Assembly (NCBI GenBank): GCA_015039315.1
Contig: WIDE01000039.1
Span: 130,309 to 194,308, forward strand
Length of the DNA stretch: 64,000 nucleotides
Direction of reading: 5' to 3'
Origin: Clavulina sp. PMI_390
Taxonomy: Eukaryota; Basidiomycota; Agaricomycetes; Cantharellales; Hydnaceae
A model generated the notes under the pieces. It was given only the letters and a program-made list of their open reading frames with translations. It ran no database searches and was not told where the DNA came from. This document shows positions 23,895-36,684 of this stretch, piece by piece (position 1 is the first letter of the stretch; every line of letters begins with the position of its first letter). The position numbers and the translations under genes were made by a program.

Positions 23895-24515
23895 CGCTGG
23901 GGATGTCGCAAGCTCTGGATTCTTTGGTATGTTCATTTCCACTATCCCTTGGCCAAGTTGCAGGATTTGGTTTTCCAATGGCCGTCTAATTGTTTGTGAT
24001 TGCTGATAAACTCCCTTTTGTACCTGTAGTGTCTGTTAACCATTAGCATTGCTGTTCTTGTTTGTTTTCTTGGGCATCTAGACTCATCTATTGTCGCTTT
24101 GGATGCTTTCATCTTTTTTTCCTTTGATCATCTCACCTCTACCCACAACTCGTCAGCATTCTGCAGTATATACACCATCTAGTCCATTAGTTCCACTTCA
24201 TGACTTGGATCCATATTTTCTTCATCATCCTGTTTCTTTCATCCATGATCTTCTGCTGCTTCATCTGCATGTTTTATTCGTTCAACCCCCGTTCACCCCA
24301 TACAACACTCATGCTCTGTATCGATTGTAACTCTGGTTCAATTCATCATTCCTAATACCATTCACCTTGTTATGAAACCCAATCGCTTTGGGGGAGAAAT
24401 AGCGGGTATACTGCTGTATATGAATAGAATGTGGTCCAGAATTTGCGAACTTGTTCCCGTCGGTGCCGCTCATTGGGTGGGCCAGTTCTCGCCGGGTGGT
24501 GACCCACGACAAACG
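23895..24515. other. Intergenic, CT-rich
   Basis: CT-rich DNA between two plus-strand genes, probably a 3' UTR and the promoter of the AMMECR1 gene. An open frame at 24091-24330 has Ser/Pro/His composition consistent with CT-rich DNA and not with a gene. Confidence 0.5.
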
Positions 24516-25420
24516 ATGGCGAACACTGAGGTATGTCGGCCCGAGCACGCGTTCTACTGCTTCGATGTCCTCCGTGCATCGTTGCACAACGAGAAGCATG
24601 TCCGCGCGCCATTTGACGACGCCCGATAGTGAGCCCGACACTAGGTCGTCCCCCCTTTTCTGCGATAGCGTGCTCATTATCCAATGTTTCATTCTTAGTC
24701 CCCTCTTTGTCACTTGGAACACGGTGTCTCGCAGTGGGGGGAGGTCTCGATTGCGAGGGTGTATTGGCAACTTTGGCGCGATGGCCATCACGAAGGGCCT
24801 TGCGGACTACGCCTTGATTAGGTGTGCAGAGATTGTCTCCATCTTCAGACTGAGAATGCCCCTCTGAGATTTCCGTATTTTTTCTCCGTTGATTTAAAAG
24901 TGCTTTCCAAGACGACCGGTTCGCTCCCATCTCGATCGAGGAGCTCCCAAAGCTTGAGTGCATGTGAGTCCCAATCTACCTCCTTTACTCCATCATAAAC
25001 ATTCTCTAATTAAATGATTAATTTATGTCCTTTGTCTACCAACTTCACAGAGTGTCATTCCTCACAGACTTTGAGGAGGCCGAGACTTATCTCGATTGGG
25101 ACATTGGGACCCATGGGATCTATCTCTCTTTCCCTGCGCCCATACGCTCGCCCACCTCATACTTTGGCTCCTCGCGACAGCGCAGTGGGAGCGGGTCTTA
25201 TCAGACCCTCACCGCCACGTACCTCCCTGACGTCATCCCAGAGCAGGGTTGGACAAAGTTGGAGGCAGTGGAGAGCGCGATGCGCAAGGCTGGGTGGAAT
25301 GGGCTTATCGACGAGGCAATGCTCAAGAGCGTCAAGCTCAGGAGGTATCAGAGTCGGACGACGACGGTGCGCTGGGCAGACTATGTCGAATGGAAGAACC
25401 AGCGTGAGGAGGATGAGTAG
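24516..25420 (+). CDS. AMMECR1: AMMECR1-domain protein
   Basis: Four exons, 24516-24628, 24699-24821, 24901-24963 and 25051-25420, encode 222 residues that are almost entirely one AMMECR1 domain. Signatures in order: VCRPEHAFYCFDVLRASL, YPLFVTWNTVSR, the family hallmark LRGCIGNF at about residues 57-64, KGLADYALISAFQDDRF, then LPKLECIVSFLTDFEEA and WDIGTHGIYLSF, and a C-terminal LRRYQSRTTTVRWADYVEW. The LRGCIG motif is the most conserved surface of the family and is complete. The molecular function is unresolved. The human gene is linked to a developmental contiguous-gene syndrome, and fungal copies are single and conserved. All junctions are GT-AG with matching phases. Confidence 0.95.
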
Positions 25421-26133
25421 TAGTGGATGCTGAGTGTTGGAAGGAACGAGGCAGGGATCGATGGATGGACTATCATCAGACAATGATCTCCTTTTGATCT
25501 TGTGGACCCTACCCAGCTCACTCAAATGTTCCAGAAATTGACAATGTATCATTAGATCAAAAAGAACCCAATGTATTTGTACGTATCCACACAGTGGTAA
25601 AATCATTCAAATTCAACTCAAGGCTAATGGGTTCCCCAATTTACCCTCGCTGGATGGTCATTAGACATTCTTGACGGACGATGCGCAAGTAGCTTGTCGG
25701 CCTAGGTCTTCTCAGCGGTGATAGACGAATGATCGCACCTGAAGTCATGCCCGGCTTCTTCATTATTCCCTCAAACCAGGATCATCTATGAGAGGATTCT
25801 ACATGAGCTCAGCATTAGCATGCCCCTCCTTTCTAGAGTGTGCTCCTCAATACTGCTTGTTGAGAGCCCAGCCTTGAGTATTCAGGATTGTAGAGATATC
25901 GATATGACTTCTGGATGGGCTTATCATTTGCGGCATCATGGGATCACCAAGAGCAGCGCCCGACTTTGGTTGCAGGTACGGTCCTAGTGCATCATGCCAA
26001 TGGGTAAGGATATAGCACCGCTACTGCCGTTAGATTGACATTAAATAGAGGCACGGGTTCTGGACTGATTCTAGGGAATGCTCTCTCAACTAATGAATAC
26101 GGTAACTACACCAATGAGGGTATAGGGCCCATA
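25421..26133. other. Tail-to-tail spacer AMMECR1/THO2
   Basis: 713 bases between convergent stop codons, with no open frame of interest and no repeat. Confidence 0.55.
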
Positions 26134-29100
26134 CTATGAATCTTTGCCCTTTGTCCGACGAGTCCGATCAAGCTTGACCCGCTTAGAGGTGCCAGTTGCA
26201 TTACCCACGGCCTGGTCAAGCAGTCGGTTGGTATCCGCTGGACGCTTCCTGTTACTCTCAGAGCCCGAGTCTCCACCACCACGAGAGTCGTTCGCAGATC
26301 CATCGTTCGCCAAGTTGTCGCGCGGAGGCGTAGCATCGCGTCCTCGGCCACCACCACCGCTCTGGCGATCATGGGTTGGAGAAGGTGGACCAAGGCGATC
26401 AACCAGGGTATTACCTCCCCCTCCACTGCCTCCATTTGGCTCAGGTTGACGGTCTGACCTTGGGCCAGTAGGCGGAGCGCGGCCAGAAGGCGCGTCATCT
26501 TGCCGTCCGCTGCTCGCCCCGCCGCCATTGCTGCCCCGTTCATCGTTGCGATCACGCTTGTCTCGCCGTTTATCATCCCGGCCACCACCGCTTCCATTAG
26601 AGCCGGCTTCCTGTGTGCCACGCTCGCGTCGCGCGCCGCGTTCGTGCTGCCGTCCAGAGTTCCCGCCGTCGCGTGTGTCATTTCGGTCTCGGTGGGAGTC
26701 ACGATCGCGATCCTTGTCACCGCTGTTAGGGACGTAGGAGCTGCCCTCATTGCCTCGGCGACGTTTGGAGGGATCACCATCCTATATGGGCGAGTCCGCC
26801 GATTAGCGATGCGCACAATCCATGAGTAAATTTCATTTACAAACCTCGTCATCTCTGCGACGTTTATGTGAGTTGTCGTCCGTGCTACGAGAGGCATCTT
26901 CCATCGAGCGTTGCCCGCCTCCACCTCTCGACCGTGAATTGTCCTTCTCGGAGCCTCGTCGGCCGTCGTAGCTTTCGCGACGGCCGCGATCCGTGTCGCG
27001 ACGATCGCCTCTATCGCGATCACCGTCACGGTCTTTATCTCGGCCGCTCCTATTCCGATCCCTATCGCGCTCGCGATCCGATTCATTTGCATGGCGGTCT
27101 CGTGCTCCCGAGCGACGGTCTCCACTGCCACTGGCACCTGAACGGTCACGATCTCCGCCACGGTCGTGTATGCTGTCCCTGCTCGCCTCTTTCCCAGCTG
27201 AGCGAGATTGAGGCTGGCTGGAGGGACCTTGGCTCTCGCGCTCCCTGCGATCAGCAGCACCAGCTATGGTGATGCGACTGCTGCGCTGGCGCTCGTCATC
27301 GTCTCTCGCGCGGTCAGAGCGACGGCGTCCCCCATGTCCATCCGAAGAGCGAGCAGGACTCGGAGGTCGAGAGCGTGAGCCGGAGTGGTTTGACTCAGCA
27401 GCTGGGCTTTTGTCGCGGGGTTTACCCCGGTTGTTCCTCCCAGGCTCAGTTGGAGTATGGGCAGGAGGACGAGCACTCTCAGCCGATTCTTGCTGGCCTG
27501 ATGATTGAGTGTGGTTTTGCTGTTGCGAAGGACCGTCTCTGCGGAGGTCATTTGCAACAGGAGTCGAGCTTGGCGCACTTGGTGGAGGCATGTTGGGATT
27601 TCCTCGTTTTTGAGGGGGATAGCCGTTATCATGAGGGCGGGGAGATGATGTATTTCCATGGCTATTTTCCATGCGACGGGGTGAGATGGGAATGGCTGAA
27701 GTCTGTGGCCGAGGGGGAAGGCCAGCTATCGAAGGAATGGTTGAGGTTGTTGATGTTGTGGGGATGTCTGGAGTGTGGGGTCGAGGCGAATTGCTACCGC
27801 TCTTCTCTCTGTTGATCCTCTTGATAACGGCGGGCTTCTCAACACTGGGGGAAAGAAAGATTATTAATTTTGTAAAATTATTGTGCGTGGAGAGAACAAA
27901 CCTATCGAGCGCAGAGACGTCAGATTGGCCGACCTGAAGATTGTTCCCAGCAGAGGCGGCTGGCGCAGTCGATTGGGGTACATTAGATTCCGCTGTAGGC
28001 GCACCTGAGTTCGAAGGTGTTTGGGTGCTAGAGGCGGCAGCCTGTTACAAGAGTATGTTAGCATTGGCATACCCATTAGGATCCAGTTCACTAACCTTCT
28101 GAACGGCTGCTTTCGACGACTCTTGCTCCCAAACAGAGCTTCGACCTTTGATGGTTGCAGTGTACCTAACGTAGAAGGTGAGGATGAATGTCAACACTAG
28201 CGGAACAATGGTCTTACGATTTGAGAAGCACTTGAAGATCTGGACGCTTCTCGTTGGCTGAGAGCTTCTCCAGTATCTGAATAATGCGATCGCCTTGACT
28301 GGCACGCTTGGGGAACTTAGAGGCTATCTTGCTCAGGAAAATGATAGCATTGCGGACGCCAATATATGTATCAGATTCGAGTAGTTGCGTGAGGGCCTTC
28401 ACAAACGTGTCAGCAATGCATTGATAGCACAGTGCAACAACCGTTGACGTACATCTGCCAGATTTTGGTGCCAGTTACCGCAGACAACTCTGAAGTTCAT
28501 GACAGTGATCAAATTTTCATAAGTCACATTATCCTTGACTGCAAAGCGCCGTTGAAACCCAGGAAGAGCAGGGGTGTCATCAGGCTTTCCTCCTTTAAAT
28601 GAAGTTTCGTCGCTGGCGAAATGATCAAGATCTTCCAAAGCAATTCGATAGAAGCGACCTGAGTGACGTGATTGGAGGCCGGATCAGCAACAGGCGCCTA
28701 GTCGAGGATTATGGAACTTACCAAGATTGTGGGCTTGGTGCTCTGATAACGCAAAGATCATCTCTCCCAAATGAGCGCCAAACAACTAACATATGCGAGG
28801 TTGAGTATGAAGCTTCGGCTGAACAGGGTCTGCGACTCACGTTCGAATAAGCTGCAAGGGTGGAGTAGCCAGGTGTGCCAATGTTATGGAGCACCTTCAT
28901 GAAACGGGCGGAGAATTCGGCATCAGTCGGCGAAAGCAGGCTTCGAGGGTAGAAACAAGTCAAGGCCAATTGCTGCACAACTGGATGCGTAGCAGCATCT
29001 GAATTCGGGATAATCAGCAAACTCGCTGGTACTGATACCGTTAGGCAACACTAACTCTTGGGAAACCAATGAGCTCGCTCATTCTCTAACCGTTCCATAG

Positions 29101-32100
29101 TAGCTTTGTGAATCCGGCTAACACGTTTTTGCTCCTCCATAAAAAGCTTATATGTCGTCAAAAGGTGCCGCTCCACTTTCGGTTTACCCTTAGGCACAGA
29201 GTACGCCAAAGTCCGAATGCGAGGAATTTCCCGTTCATAGATCCTGCCTACTTCTGGGGGTGACAGATCGTACATGCTCATCTGCCAGAAGGTTGCGTAG
29301 AAGCCAGGTCTGAAAACATCAAAGTCACAAGTCAGCGGTATCCTTTCAGTATCGAGTAAAAGAATACTTACGACATGACACGTGATGCTTTGACCGGGAG
29401 AATTTTTCTAGCAGATTCGATGATGGGTAATAGTTGTGGAAGCCAAGGCTGAGCCTGCAAGAGGATGAAGATGAGAACCATGCGGTTGATGGATGAACTG
29501 GACAAAAAGGTATACCTTATTCTCAACGGTGGGAATGGCTTCTGAACGAAGGGGGGATGGGGTACTGGTAGGCGGATCTACTACCATTGGAGCCGCAGTA
29601 TCGTCTGCGGTAGGAGACACAGCTGTTGTAGAGGGAGTCCCATTCCCCTCTCCCACAGCAGCGGCGCGCTTCGCAGCAAGCTTTTGTTTCAGAGCTTTCT
29701 CCTTTTCCTCGCGTTGCGCTCTCTCCTTCTCATCGCTCTGCCGAACCACCTCATCCACAACGGCGTCACGCAGTGCAGGTCGATACAGGTGGAAGGCAAT
29801 ATCTGGCTTGAGGGCCATCTTGTCACACAGCTCATCAAGCGGGGGGAGAATGGACCCATATTTCCCGCCGAGGGCTACGGTGAGGAATTCGGCGTACTGG
29901 AACAGCACGGCTTGGCACTGAGCGAAATGAAGGTCAGAACAAGAAAAATGGTCCGGAGTCTAGACCAGGCAGGAAGCAACGCACCTCGTCGTATAGATTG
30001 CTGACATGCTTCAGATGTTCTTCGGATCGATCTACTCTCTCGATGCAGAACTCGCGTTGCTGCGCAATCAGAACGAGCAATGGAACAAGAAGATCCGCTT
30101 TATTGAGAGCGTCCAACAGTTGCCGCGTCCCAAGGTCATTTGCTGCAACAATAGCGTGCGAGCCCGAACCTCTGGTCTCAGGTGCTATTGATTCCACTCG
30201 CAACGTGGGGCCGCCCCCCATGCACACAACCTGGTCGTCGGTGAGATTAGCTTGCGGCTGAATGCTGGTCGTTTTAGCGATCAATTCTCGCAATACAATG
30301 AGGTCAATTGAGCGGAATGTCTTTAAGCGGTGCGCAAGCCATTGAAGGATTGGTGCAGGGTCGATGCGAGAGCCGAATTTTTTGTAAATTGTTGCGGTGT
30401 ATGTGGATAAGCCTGTTTTTCCAGCAGATAAGCCATTGATGCATGATTGTTGAGCGGTGAGACTTACTTTGTAACCACAAGGAGATGGAGGTCCCGTCTT
30501 CTTTCATGCGCGGTTTGGAGGAATTAGAGAACGCTGTGAGGATACACCACACTAAGACATCATATCCCATGGGGGTAAGACACTGCCCAGCCTCTGCGAT
30601 TGCCTCAATGAGGTTATCATAGGCCATGGCTTGCTTAACACACTCCGTAAAAACGATGCACGGGTTGCTGTGTGCCAGCTTCGCCAGCGGGACAGCTAGC
30701 CTCGTCGAGCCGGTGGAAGTCACTCGCCGGAGAATGCCTCGTACCTCTCGAGTCACCTCCTTGTGGCGAACTTTGAGCTCTAGATACTTGACGTAGGCCT
30801 CTGACAGCCATTCGCCATAAATGCCCCACCGCTCGGTTACGTCAAAGAACTGGAGTAGACTCCAAACTTCACCGTTGAAAGCAGCATTCGAGCGAGTAAG
30901 GGAGAGGGCAGGAAGTAGGTAACGGCGGAGCATGTTGCGCCACTGGTCCTTAAGTGCAGAGTGCATTTCCGAGTCTAAGGAAATCTGCGAATGGAAGAGG
31001 ATGGAGTCAGAGACAATGGCTTTGAATATTCGAGCAAGCGCTCACTTGGGAGAGTTCATCCTTTCCGACTCGACACAACCGAGTCATGAGATGAAGGTCT
31101 CGATACCCTTGCACACCAGTGAATCTCAAGAAAGGTTCAACGACGGAAAATATCTCGCGAGACGTCGTGCAGATAGGAACGGTGTCAAGCCACGCAGGGT
31201 AGAAGTAGATGAACTCGGTGTAGTTGTTCCCGCGCGGGACGGGACAACTAGCGACAAGACTACGCTTCTTAGGCATCGTCGAAGGCGATTTCCCAGCTTC
31301 GACAATAATTCTGTCCAGCAAGGGCTGATTCTTCTCGAGTATGAGTCCTCGATCGACTGTGGGAGGCGCACCAAGTTGGGCGGTGGATGCATTAAGCATC
31401 GCAAGGAATTGGTCAGCCACCTCAGGGTATGCGTCAGCAACCCAAGGGAACTTGGAGACAATCAAGAAGGCGGGGCGGAGCGCGCCCATGCCAATGAGGG
31501 TTCGAAGGATGTTGAGCTTCTGGGGGATAGGCTCACGAGGAGCAGCAGACGTAGGAGTGGGCTTAGTGTCGGTGGGGCGAGCCTTGGCAATAGGGCGAGA
31601 GGGGCCACCATCGCGAAGTGGTGCCGCGTCACCTAGGCTGGGGCCGAGAGAAGATTGACCGGCCCGAGCTAGTCGCTCGCTCATATTGGCTTCGTACTTG
31701 GCACGACCCTTCTCCATATCTTCATCGGAAGGCGACAACTAGCAGAGCAAAAACATTATTAGCTTGGGACGATAAAATGTAGAGGTAGCACCCACGTGGG
31801 GATATACGTCCTCCAAACTCACGAGACCCTCACGGATCAATAATGCTGTAGCAAAATAAAGCTTTCGTGGACTAGTCTTTTCTTCTGGGTCCTGGAGCTA
31901 GAAGTTACCCAAGTTAAGGAAATCCGGGGTGCGTCAAGCGAGAAGATTGTAGTTACTCACCTGAAACTGAGCAAATTTGAAACCGAGGATCTGGCCCAGG
32001 ACACAACTTCGAGTTGCATGCAATTCTTCCTCAGCATAAGGACCAAGCTCAGCCGCACGGATGACATCGTCAAACTTCATGTTCTCGTAATAACCCTTGG

Positions 32101-33206
32101 GTGGTCGGGGCAAAACGCCTCGGATCCGACGATCGTACTGAGGCTCTTTCGTGACCAGTGCCCAAGGCGTCAGACGAAACAGTTCAACGAAGAACGCATA
32201 GTTATTGAGCGCATGCCCAGCGAAGATGTCAATAATCACGTCAAGAACTCGATTCGCGTTGAGGTCGAAGGAGCCGATCAGCCCAATGATGTTCTCCCAA
32301 GCTTTAGCTGCTCGTAGACGAAGCGTCTGGGAGCTTTCGACGGGGTATCCAGTGGAAGGGTCGTGTGGCGGGCCAACAGAGGCTACAACCTCGGTTACGA
32401 GCTTTGAGAAACCCTCTGTTTCTTCCCGAAGTAGGTTGTAGCTCGTTTGCTTATAGCTAGACACGGCCAAGGTTAGCTGATGAACGAGAGACACTATCGG
32501 AATTGAGGTTGGGAAGTGACGCACTGCACGGCGGTCCGGACGCGAACAGAGCGTTTGTTGAAGGCAACATAGTCGGGTAGTAGTCCTGCCAGACCAAGCA
32601 GTAGCGTCTCGAGGTTTTGGCGGCAAAAGTCAATGGGGATCACGTGTTGAGCCTTTCATAATTAGTAACATGATAAGTTAATACAAACAGCATCAGATTA
32701 GCCTTTAGTACACGCACCACCAACTCTCTGACCAGGGAAGCAAGTACCCTGCGATTCGCGTCGACTCGAGCCCTCACTTCAACAGAGATATCGGCGCCCG
32801 AGCCTGTGGGTGGAAGGGAGTCGTCCAATCCAACATCCAGAATCCAGATCACGTCGACGAGGATGCCGTTCAAAGTATTTCTAGGATCTTGTGCGGAAGA
32901 GGATGGAAGCGCGCTGAGAAGCGAAACGAAGAACTTCACAACAGCATCAATGGTCAGGGTCGGAGACGTAGAAGATATTAAAGACAAGACGATGCTTTGA
33001 AGCAGTTCTGTCAATGCATCTAATGCAGCTGGCTCGGGATAGGCGGAGAGGTGGGCCACAGCAACAGACAAGCTAGCATTTCGCAACACCCCATATTTCA
33101 CAATCAGTTCCTGTACCAGAGGCAGCATGTTTTGAGCGCACCATGAATCTGCTCCACCCTTATCCCATTGCGCAATGGCCTGTGCTGTAGCAGCAGGGTC
33201 AGCCAT
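26134..33206 (-). CDS. THO2: THO complex subunit 2
   Basis: Eighteen exons on the minus strand: 33206-32712, 32652-32525, 32456-31961, 31897-31796, 31738-31046, 30984-30468, 30412-29985, 29917-29516, 29454-29372, 29309-29056, 28998-28841, 28785-28722, 28658-28453, 28396-28218, 28165-28096, 28041-27902, 27844-26845, 26781-26134 (2020 residues). The long helical N-terminal half carries THO2 features such as LRTLIGMGALRPAFLIVSKF and GILRRVTSTGSTRLAVPLAK. The conserved C-terminal THO2 domain begins near residue 1110 (FWQMSMYDLSPPEVGRIYE) and includes VCGNWHQNLAD and IGVRNAIIFLSKI. From about residue 1430 the tail is disordered, Pro/Ser-rich and then strongly Arg/Asp-rich, ending with the basic KRVKLDRTRRTKGKDS. 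THO2 is the scaffold of THO/TREX, which couples transcription to mRNA packaging and export. The tail is the part that binds nucleic acid in yeast. The start MADPAATAQ is the first ATG in frame. Confidence 0.94.
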
Positions 33207-34767
33207 TGCGCGCGTGTTGTTTGGACGCAGCACGTGACCTCAATGGCATAACCAGCATCCCGGACTCGATCATCTCAACTCAACATGCTTGGAACTGTAG
33301 CTTCCCCGTTATTTTCTTTTCTTATTAATACAAGATACCAAACCCGCTGCTGCTCCCGCTTCTAGTGGGCTCTGGCTTCGGCCCATCTCTTTTGTCCAAG
33401 CGAGCAGCCATGGCCTTAGTTTCTTGGCTTCAATGCTTAATGACACACCATACGCAAATCTCGCGAGCATCTTCCCCTACAAGCTTAAAATGATGATGTT
33501 GAAATAGGCCCTATTGGATATCCTACGGCGTGCAATAAAGTTGAACAAACGCCAGTAAACGTGCTCTAGACCATTTCGCGTTTGCGCGAAATCACTGTCA
33601 TTTCTGGCCCTTCTGATACAGATACCGCCCCGGCGCCTCTCCTTCTCAAGAAAGAGAGTCAGGGAAGATACCCGACCCCCTTCAAGCTGAATTACCTTAT
33701 CATCAGAAACAGCTTCATATCGTTCATTGCTTGTGCCAAGTGATTTCCTTCTGGCTCACTCTCCTGGGGTAGCTCAAGGTATTGAATATTTCTAGCTCGG
33801 CTTCGCAAGGCCGTGCCGTCCGGCACCCAACTTGGACAGTATGAAATGGCTAGAAAGGGTAAGTGAGTGAACGAGCTAATTGCATACCACGACTAGGAAT
33901 ATCTTAATCAATCAGATGCGCTTTGATCTCCTTTTATCATAGCTGCTCGACCCGCCACCGGAAAAGTGAGAGGGCCCAGGTTGAACGCTCATTTGGCCAA
34001 TCTCTGCCGGATTCTCCGCATAGAGTACTGGTCGATTCACCTTCTGCATCTTGCGCCCGAGTAGCGACCGAGATGGATCTTATTGCTGGAGACCAGTCAG
34101 GAACTGGGAAAGATAGCGGAATCCGTACAGACAACACTTGTACGTTTGATTCTCAAATGGGCACGTAGCATGTACCTTGATGATGTTACTCGGCCCCCCA
34201 CCAAGCGGGGACATATCCCAATTTGCATAAGAGAAAACATCGAGGCCTGGGAAAGCACCGTGTCCATAACTTCGGTGCAAGTAGCGACGCTGCCGGTGTT
34301 CCGGATGTCTGAGGCTGTACCCTGAAGGATCTGGAAGCCGAACGTGCCGGTAGTTCGCAGCCGTTCAAAATCAATATGATCTACTAGAACCTTACTTCTG
34401 GAGGGAAATCAAGGGATTGGCCTCATATCGTCAATCGATTTGGTGGAGTATGACTCAATTACTGTGAACATTGGAAGCGTGGGACATATCATTGGGAATT
34501 TACTGATACCAGCCCTTTCTGTCGCTAACTCAGTTCGCAACTTCTTTTAAATTTTCAGCCGGCCGCGTTGCTGGATATGACACCAATTCACCTTCCCAAG
34601 CAGTCTGGATTGGCCATCCAATTATTCCCTGGGACCCTGAGGCATCGGTTCCCATATGTATTCCAGACATCCGATACTTCTCCTTCTACTTCCCCTCCCT
34701 CTGCCATCACCCCACATCCCTCGCCTCCATCTTGCTAGCTTTACTGCTCTCTGCCAGTATCCAAGCT
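33207..34767. other. Intergenic 1.6 kb, no clear gene
   Basis: The left part is the upstream region of THO2 and the right part that of the hydrolase-like gene. Short frames on both strands at 33.9-34.4 kb include a minus-strand stretch with some protein-like composition (34080-34280), but no motif, intron pattern or start could be supported. It may be a relic. Confidence 0.4.
33573..33592. repeat. Perfect 8-bp inverted repeat
   Basis: The arms atttcgcg and cgcgaaat are separated by tttg, so a tight hairpin is possible about 370 bases upstream of THO2. No function can be assigned; it could be chance or a palindromic factor-binding site. Confidence 0.4.
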
Positions 34768-36684
34768 ATGCCATTTGTTGATTTACCAGAGTCCGATGTT
34801 CACATCGCATGGCGCAGTATGTGGCTCTTGCTTGCTGCCGCACAGGGGCCGCCAGCGTTCTAAGCCTTTCTCTTCTTCCCCGCCTATCGAAAACTCATAG
34901 GCAATATTCCTGATGACGATCTTGTGCTCATTAGAGAGGGTCGCCGGCCTCTCATCCTTCTCCTTCCCCCAATCATGCTTACCATGCACCAGGTGGAACC
35001 GCAGTTCCAATGGCCTGACCTAAACGAGCACTATGACATGGTGACGATGAACTTTATCGGAAGCGATGACAGCGAATGCAAGAACTACGCAACACCCAAG
35101 TATGTTGCACGCCACGACACGTGGGTAGACGCTGCGTTAGTTGCGCGCGTGGTTCAGGAACTCCGCCTTCCCCCATTCCACATCTTTGCTGCGCAAAATA
35201 ACTCTGTCAACACTGCTCTGCGATTTTCTATGCTATTTCCCCAGCAGTGTCTGTCGTTGACACTGGTATCCATCCCTAACCCCTTCGAGTAAGCTATCTG
35301 CCACCTCTTCTCCGATTTACCCGACAATTAACCCAATCGTGAACACGTGCACACAGTCCAGACTGGATTGTTGAAGCATACCAATCCCTCACGCAGGCTT
35401 GGATCACGCCACCAGACCTCACCACTCTAGAAGAGGCCTGGGCAGGCCTTGCGTACATTGACTTCGGCGAGGTGAGAGAGTTCCTTTGAAATTCTCGGGT
35501 TTTTTTCCTCGCCTCTCACTCCCATCCCCCTCGTGCCATTTCCTCCTCTTCTCTTTGACCCTTCGATCAACACGACTTTGATCGCCGTCGATTGCTGACG
35601 CCTACCTGCTAATGCTACCGCCGCGGCAAACTTATGCCATATGTACACGTTCCCAACACGCAGACCCTCACAGAGGACGAGATGGACGAGATCGCGTACA
35701 CATGGGCTCGGAATTATAATCCATCTAAGTGCACCAGAATGTTGGCGGGTGCATGCGTGGTACAGACGGTATGCTTGAATTTTTAGAATACTCTCGGCAC
35801 GACCTCACGCTCTTTCTTTGTTTGGTATAAATCCAGCGGATGCCTCTTCGGCAAGACGAACTGGATCGAGTGAGTCACCCGGTACTTATTATCCAGGTAT
35901 GTCCCTGTGGACTATATGGATTTCCTCCCGCTCTTTTCGGGCATGCACTTGGGTCAATTACTAATTCGTTTCGTTGATCGGCTTGGCGGCCCTCTGCTCC
36001 ACCAAATGATCCTTTCATCCGCACACGACTTCAACTTTACATTTCCACGTCTACAGCCAGATAACTCGAATGTCCATCCACTCGAAAATGCTCTTGAGCT
36101 ACAAAAACAGCTTCCGCATGGAGCCGTCCTGAACGTCGTTAAAGGAGGTCACGATGTGCCTAACTTTGGGTCGCGGTTTTCGCCCATCGTAAACAAATAC
36201 TTTGTTTCCTTCCTGCAGTCCTTGCCGCCTCCTTCAGCATGTCCATCTACACCATCAGCGACCCTCGACAACGCCGATTTGCGTAAGGCGCTCGTCCTTA
36301 ACTCTGAACTGGCGAATGACCCGGAAATGGCGCAGAAAAACCCTTTGTGCATATGGTCGTTCTCAAGAACACCACCTGCGATTCAGAAGATGATTTCAGA
36401 ACAGTACGTACCGCGTCATCTCACGCATCCCCCAGCGCAAATGCACATGCATCCGTCGCTTACAATTTCCCACTTCCATAAGGGTGCTCCCGGCGTGGCT
36501 TGAGGTCGAACGCAATGGGCGAACTTTCCTCCGCCCTGACGGTACAATGATTAGGAAGTATTCGGAGCGCCACGATCACCAATTCGCGACATCTTCACTG
36601 CTCCCTTCAGCAGAACCTGGCCACGATTCAGTCGACCGCTCTTTACCAGTAGCTGTATATTATCACACCGCCATCACCGCCTGA
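34768..36684 (+). CDS. Alpha/beta-hydrolase-fold protein, nucleophile not found
   Basis: Seven exons: 34768-34816, 34901-35288, 35357-35471, 35664-35768, 35837-35896, 36057-36403, 36483-36684 (421 residues). The layout follows an alpha/beta hydrolase: strand LILLLPP, strand MVTMNFIGSDDS, a lid-like region, a late strand HPVLIIQPDNSNVHP (usual acid position) and VVKGGHDVPNF (usual histidine position). The nucleophile elbow should lie between FHIFAAQ and NTALRFSMLFP, but this segment reads AAQNNSVNTALRF with no Gly-X-Ser-X-Gly. The C-terminal extension contains RKYSERHDHQF. From memory, Agaricomycetes have a hydrolase-like family with this C terminus, and other members may also lack the serine. 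It could be a pseudo-enzyme or use an unusual residue. Intron 6 uses an AAG acceptor. The first exon and the small fifth exon are supported by phase and by continuity of the fold. Confidence 0.8.

Noticed and set aside
10112..33206. Functional cluster of mRNA-maturation genes
   Set aside because: PYM and THO2 here, and SF3B3 farther right, are separated by unrelated genes, so the co-location looks incidental.
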